NCBI GenBank assembly: GCA_934728255.1
Contig: CAKVEC010000003.1
Location: forward strand, 186,001-250,000
Direction of reading: 5' to 3'
DNA length: 64,000 nucleotides
DNA from: an uncultured Bacteroidales bacterium
Lineage (GTDB): Bacteria > Bacteroidota > Bacteroidia > Bacteroidales > Paludibacteraceae
Part shown: piece by piece, positions 60,081-64,000 of the stretch
Layout of the letters: every line of letters starts with the position of its first letter
Numbering within the stretch: position 1 is the stretch's first letter
Notes under the pieces: generated by a model
Told to the model about the DNA's origin: nothing
What the model saw: only the letters and a program-made list of their open reading frames with translations
The model's database searches: none
Translations under genes and position numbers: made by a program

Positions 60081-61280
60081 ATGTACACCGAATTTCAAAA
60101 ACATCTGCAGCAGACGCTGCAAGAGATTCGCGATGCGGGACTCTACAAGAACGAACGCGTCATCGTTACCCCCCAGTCGTCCGGCATCCAAGTGGAGAAT
60201 GGCGGCAAACGTGTGGATGTAATCAATTTCTGCGCGAACAACTACCTCGGGCTGGCAGATAACCAAGAACTGATTGAGGCAGCCAAAGAGCGTATGGACA
60301 GCCGCGGATACGGAATGGCTTCGGTGCGTTTTATTTGCGGCACGCAAGATACACACAAGCAGTTGGAGAAGGCTATTTCGGACTTTTTCGGTACGGAAGA
60401 TACCATACTCTATGCGGCTTGTTTCGATGCCAACGGTGGTTTGTTCGAGCCGCTGCTGACCGACGAGGATGCGATCATCTCTGACGCACTCAACCATGCG
60501 TCAATCATTGATGGGGTGCGTCTCTGCAAGGCGGTGCGCTACCGCTATGCCAACGGCGATATGGCAGACTTGGAGGAGCAACTGAAGAAAGCACAGGCAC
60601 AGCGTTTCCGTATCATCGCCACCGATGGTGTGTTCTCAATGGACGGCAATGTATGTCCGCTGGACAAGATATACGAACTGGCACAGAAATACAATGCTCT
60701 GGTGATGGTGGACGAGAGCCACTCGGCGGGCGTGGTCGGCAAGACGGGACACGGCGTAACGGAGCAGTTCGGTCTGCGCGGCAAGATAGAGATACTGACT
60801 GGTACGCTCGGCAAAGCCTTCGGCGGCTCGGTAGGCGGTTTTACGACGGGCAAGAAAGAGATTATCGACCTGCTCCGCCAGCGCAGCCGTCCCTACCTGT
60901 TCTCCAACTCCATCCCTCCGATGATTGCCGCCGCCGGACTGAAGACGTTTGAGATACTGACACGCAGCAACGAGTTGCAAGACCGTTTGCATGCCAATAC
61001 GGAGTATTTCGTAGGCAAGATGAAAGAAGCGGGTTTCGACATCAAGCCGACCCAGTCGGCTATCTGTGCCGTGATGCTCTACGATGCACGCCTGAGCCAG
61101 GACTTCGCTGCGGCTCTGCAGGACGAGGGTATCTATGTAACAGGTTTCTACTATCCCGTAGTGCCAAAAGGGCAGGCGCGTATCCGCGTGCAACTATCCG
61201 CCGCACACACCCGCGAGCAGTTGGACAAAGGTATCGAGGCGTTTGTCAAGGTGGGCAAACAACTTGGTGTATTGAAATGA
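60081..61280 (+). CDS. kbl: Glycine C-acetyltransferase (2-amino-3-ketobutyrate CoA ligase)
   Basis: 399 residues, alpha-oxoamine synthase family, PLP-dependent. PLP Lys245 lies in GTLGKAFGG; DESHSAGVVG (Asp211, His214) and NFCANNYLGL are conserved. It splits 2-amino-3-oxobutyrate with CoA to glycine and acetyl-CoA. The substrate is made by threonine dehydrogenase, whose gene follows, so the pair converts threonine to glycine. An inverted repeat lies between the two genes. Confidence 0.97.
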   Translation: MYTEFQKHLQQTLQEIRDAGLYKNERVIVTPQSSGIQVENGGKRVDVINFCANNYLGLADNQELIEAAKERMDSRGYGMASVRFICGTQDTHKQLEKAISDFFGTEDTILYAACFDANGGLFEPLLTDEDAIISDALNHASIIDGVRLCKAVRYRYANGDMADLEEQLKKAQAQRFRIIATDGVFSMDGNVCPLDKIYELAQKYNALVMVDESHSAGVVGKTGHGVTEQFGLRGKIEILTGTLGKAFGGSVGGFTTGKKEIIDLLRQRSRPYLFSNSIPPMIAAAGLKTFEILTRSNELQDRLHANTEYFVGKMKEAGFDIKPTQSAICAVMLYDARLSQDFAAALQDEGIYVTGFYYPVVPKGQARIRVQLSAAHTREQLDKGIEAFVKVGKQLGVLK

Positions 61281-61295
61281 ACGATGAACGAAAAA

Positions 61296-61354
61296 CAATG
61301 AACAAAGAACAAAAGACAGGATACTAAACGGAGTATTTTATTCTTTGTTCATTG
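61296..61354. repeat. 14-bp perfect inverted repeat between kbl and tdh
   Basis: CAATGAACAAAGAA (61296-61309) is the exact complement of TTCTTTGTTCATTG (61341-61354). The arms consist of the GAACAAAGAA microrepeat. It could be a partial terminator or simply a repeat pair. Confidence 0.6.
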
Positions 61355-61386
61355 TCCTTAATTCATTGTCTTAAAGAACGAATGTT

Positions 61387-62412
61387 ATGAAAGCATTACG
61401 AAAATCGCGTCCCGAATACGGGATTTGGATGGAAGAAGTACCTATGCCCGAAGTGGGGGTAAACGATGTGCTTATCAAGGTGAAGAAAGCCGCCATCTGC
61501 GGAACTGACCTGCATATGTACAAATGGGACGACTGGTCGCAGAAACACTGCGTGCCGCCCTATACGATGGGGCATGAGTTTGTGGGCGAGGTAGTGGAGA
61601 TTGGTCCCGGTGTGCGCAATACGAAAGTGGGTGAGCGCGTAACCGCCGAGGGGCATATTGTCTGCGGGCATTGCCGCAACTGCCGCCGCGGAATGGGGCA
61701 TGTATGCGAGAACAGCCTGTCGGTGGGTATATTCGGCAAAGACGGTGCTTTTGCGGAATATGTTACGATTCCCGAGTCAAACATCGTACACCTTAACCCC
61801 GCCATACCCGATGACTTCGCGGCGATTATGGACCCGTTCGGCAATGCCACGCATACGGCATTGGCATTCCCACTCTTGGGCGAGGATGTGCTGATTACGG
61901 GTGCCGGTCTGATCGGTACTATGGCGGCGGGTATATGCCGCTACGCGGGGGCGAAACATGTGGTGGTGACCGACATCAATCCGCTGCGCTTGGAGATAGC
62001 CAAGAAGATGGGTGCGACGCTGACAGTAGATGGCTCGAAGGGGGAGACTGTAGAGGACGCTATGAAGCAACTCGGTATCCGCGGTTTCGATGTGGGACTT
62101 GAGATGTCGGGTGCGCCGTCGGCGTTCAACGATATGATACAGCATATGTACAAAGGTTCGAACATCGCGCAACTCGGTATTCTGCCATCGAATACGCAGG
62201 TTAACTGGTCGGACGTGATATTCAATGCGCTGACTATCAAGGGTATCACGGGCCGCCGTATGTGGGAGACATGGTACCAGATGGAGCAGATGCTGCTGGG
62301 CGGGCTCGACCTCAGTCCGGTGATTACCCACCACTTCAAGTTCGACGACTTCCAAAAGGGCTTCGATGTGATGGTAAGCGGGCAATGCGGCAAGGTGCTA
62401 TTAGAGTGGTAA
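61387..62412 (+). CDS. tdh: L-threonine 3-dehydrogenase
   Basis: 341 residues, zinc-dependent medium-chain dehydrogenase. Catalytic zinc ligands Cys38 (ICGTD), His63 and Glu64 (MGHEF); structural zinc Cys93, Cys96, Cys99, Cys107 (CGHCRNC...C). The NAD-binding fold (GAGLIGTMAAGICRY) follows. It oxidises threonine to 2-amino-3-oxobutyrate, which kbl then cleaves. Shared direction and a gap of only 106 bp suggest one operon. Confidence 0.97.
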   Translation: MKALRKSRPEYGIWMEEVPMPEVGVNDVLIKVKKAAICGTDLHMYKWDDWSQKHCVPPYTMGHEFVGEVVEIGPGVRNTKVGERVTAEGHIVCGHCRNCRRGMGHVCENSLSVGIFGKDGAFAEYVTIPESNIVHLNPAIPDDFAAIMDPFGNATHTALAFPLLGEDVLITGAGLIGTMAAGICRYAGAKHVVVTDINPLRLEIAKKMGATLTVDGSKGETVEDAMKQLGIRGFDVGLEMSGAPSAFNDMIQHMYKGSNIAQLGILPSNTQVNWSDVIFNALTIKGITGRRMWETWYQMEQMLLGGLDLSPVITHHFKFDDFQKGFDVMVSGQCGKVLLEW

Positions 62413-62474
62413 GGCTTGATTTGGCACATTGTTTGTAACAAGATGATTAATACTAAGGTCAAAATATAATTTGG

Positions 62475-64000
62475 ATGAAAAAACTATTTCTATCAACGCT
62501 GTTCCTTACGATAGGATTGACAGCCACATTCGCTTTATCTCGTGAGGGATTGAGCGAGTACAAATTGGACAACGGACTTACTGTGCTTCTGTGGGAAGAT
62601 CATGACCAACCGGATGTTACCGGTTATGTAGTGGTGCGCGCGGGTGCTGTGGATGAGCCGAGTGAATATACAGGATTGGCGCACTATCTGGAGCATATGC
62701 TTTTCAAGGGTACGCAGCGCATCGGTGCTCTCGATTGGGAAAAAGAGAAACCGATGTACGACTCTATCATTGCTTTGTACGACCAATACTCCGAGACCAC
62801 CGACGAGAAACTGCGTGCGCAACTGGCTACCCAAATCAACGAAGTGTCTATGCGCGAGGCAAAGATTTCCTCTACCGAAGATTTCTTCAATATGATGGAT
62901 CTGATAGGTGCCGAGGGCGTCAATGCCTACACCAGTTATGATGTAACCTGCTACCACAACTCGTTCCCCGCAGTGGAGATGTACCGTTGGCTCACTCTGT
63001 TCTCTGATCGTTTTATCAACCCCGTATTTCGTACCTTCCAGGCCGAATTGGAAAACGTATTTGAGGAGTATAATATGTACGCCAATGAGCCGTCGTCGCA
63101 GGTATCGAACAAACTCTTTGAGGATATTTATGCCGGTTCACCCTATGAACGCAATGTGATCGGTAAACCGGAGCATTTGAAGAACCCGCGTCTGAGTAAA
63201 CTGATAGACTTTTACAATACGTGGTATGTGCCTAATAATATGGCACTTATACTGGTTGGTGATTTCGATACCGAGAGCACCAAACCAATGATAGAAGCAA
63301 CTTTCTCGCGTCTCCAACCCAAGGAACTGCCTGCGCGTCCAACCTATCAAGACCCTGCTATGGCTGGTTCCAAACACTACAAGATGGGGTATAACCCGCA
63401 GATTGCGTGGGTGTTCCAAGGTGTTAAAGAAGGTGATCCGGACGAGGATGTCTTGGGTTTTGTAGTGGCTTTGCTCACCAATGGGCAGACCGGTCTTCTT
63501 GACAAACTGAACATTAATGGTGATGTGCAGGGAGTGTCGGCTTACAACGATTCGCGTCGCAACACCGGACGTATCATTATTGAGGCTGTGCCATACTACG
63601 ATGCCAATCAGCAAATGTTTGAATCGGACAAGGCAACGCAGAACATTGTGTTTAACGAGATTAACAAACTGATTCATGGCGAGATCTCTGACGAACTGAT
63701 TGCTTCGGTCAAGCGTATGTATGATCAAGCGGATAAATTGTCATCCGAGCGTTCTTCTTCCAAGATGGCGCAACTCGTCGATTGTTTCACCTATGGCAAA
63801 CCGACAGATGATATCTTTACTGCCAATGCAAAGATACAAGCCCTGACCAAAGATGAAATTGTACGTGTGGCAAAGAAATACTTTGATGCAAGTTTTATGA
63901 CTCTCTCCTTTGACGAAGGAACTGTGAAATCCAAGACGTTGCCCAAACCGCAGATCAAACCGCTTGATCCTGTTAAGGATGCGCACTCGGCATATGTGGA
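62475..64000 (+). CDS. M16-family (pitrilysin-type) zinc peptidase, 5' part
   Basis: 508 codons to the right edge, no stop. A signal peptide (MKKLFLSTLFLTIGLTATFA) precedes the inverted zinc motif HYLEH (His70-His74), with the downstream Glu region ENVFEEYN. GSPYERNVIGKPEHLKNP and YVPNNMALILVGDFD are typical of M16 peptidases. It should be periplasmic or surface-exposed and degrade peptides. The start follows tdh by 62 nt. Confidence 0.9.
   Translation, partial: MKKLFLSTLFLTIGLTATFALSREGLSEYKLDNGLTVLLWEDHDQPDVTGYVVVRAGAVDEPSEYTGLAHYLEHMLFKGTQRIGALDWEKEKPMYDSIIALYDQYSETTDEKLRAQLATQINEVSMREAKISSTEDFFNMMDLIGAEGVNAYTSYDVTCYHNSFPAVEMYRWLTLFSDRFINPVFRTFQAELENVFEEYNMYANEPSSQVSNKLFEDIYAGSPYERNVIGKPEHLKNPRLSKLIDFYNTWYVPNNMALILVGDFDTESTKPMIEATFSRLQPKELPARPTYQDPAMAGSKHYKMGYNPQIAWVFQGVKEGDPDEDVLGFVVALLTNGQTGLLDKLNINGDVQGVSAYNDSRRNTGRIIIEAVPYYDANQQMFESDKATQNIVFNEINKLIHGEISDELIASVKRMYDQADKLSSERSSSKMAQLVDCFTYGKPTDDIFTANAKIQALTKDEIVRVAKKYFDASFMTLSFDEGTVKSKTLPKPQIKPLDPVKDAHSAYV

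Overview
The window reads as a chromosome segment of an uncultured member of Bacteroidales (Bacteroidota). The evidence is the recurrent promoter pattern TTG-N20-TAnnTTTGC in front of many genes, the near absence of Shine-Dalgarno sequences, the gene content (IorAB, Bacteroidota-type MurA with Asp in place of the catalytic Cys, WG-repeat and InlB-repeat surface proteins, GatCAB-type AspRS) and the uninterrupted str-S10-spc-alpha ribosomal cluster without tuf. No rRNA, tRNA, transposase, prophage or CRISPR array was seen.

Layout. 1-1641 (-) is the 5' part of a large secreted protein made of Ig/PKD-like repeats, behind a long structured leader. 2305-7473 (+) is housekeeping: a small conserved protein, murA, dsbD, rlmB and an RluA-type pseudouridine synthase. 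7535-8788 holds two AT-rich lipoproteins that look acquired. 8812-11032 is iorAB. 11199-11507 is a candidate structured RNA with its own promoter and terminator, followed by a restriction-modification pair (11542-13951) whose methyltransferase has an in-frame stop. 14410-20220 (+) is a metallo-hydrolase, a dolichol-phosphate-mannose-type glycosyltransferase, an M23 lipoprotein, argS and a WG-repeat lipoprotein. 20288-24280 (-) holds a membrane-anchored AraC regulator, pepD and a type I asparaginase. 24443 (+) is an orphan response regulator.

25884-44706 (+) is the ribosomal supercluster: rpsL-rpsG-fusA, the S10 block, the spc block including secY, map, infA and rpmJ, and the alpha block ending in rplQ. 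Putative hairpins break it between fusA and rpsJ, between rpsN and rpsH, and after rplQ. 45150 encodes an archaeal-type aspartyl-tRNA synthetase. 46876-49457 is a surface-protein/M6 protease pair, 49723-52592 a membrane protein and an M23-LysM peptidase, 53094 an AAA ATPase of the DUF234 kind. 55246-59595 is a 1449-residue surface protein with a leader ORF and terminator-like hairpin in front and a 40-residue peptide behind. 60081-62412 is the kbl-tdh threonine-to-glycine pathway, and an M16 peptidase runs off the right edge.

The most unusual part is in the intergenic DNA. At least six short tandem arrays have a period of exactly 11 bp, and some of them belong to larger dispersed elements found two or three times in the window. 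A second 55-bp dispersed element and a family of AATGCAC heptamers, one copy of which encodes the start of a signal peptide, were also found. All identifications rest on reading the sequence and on knowledge of the families; no database search was run.
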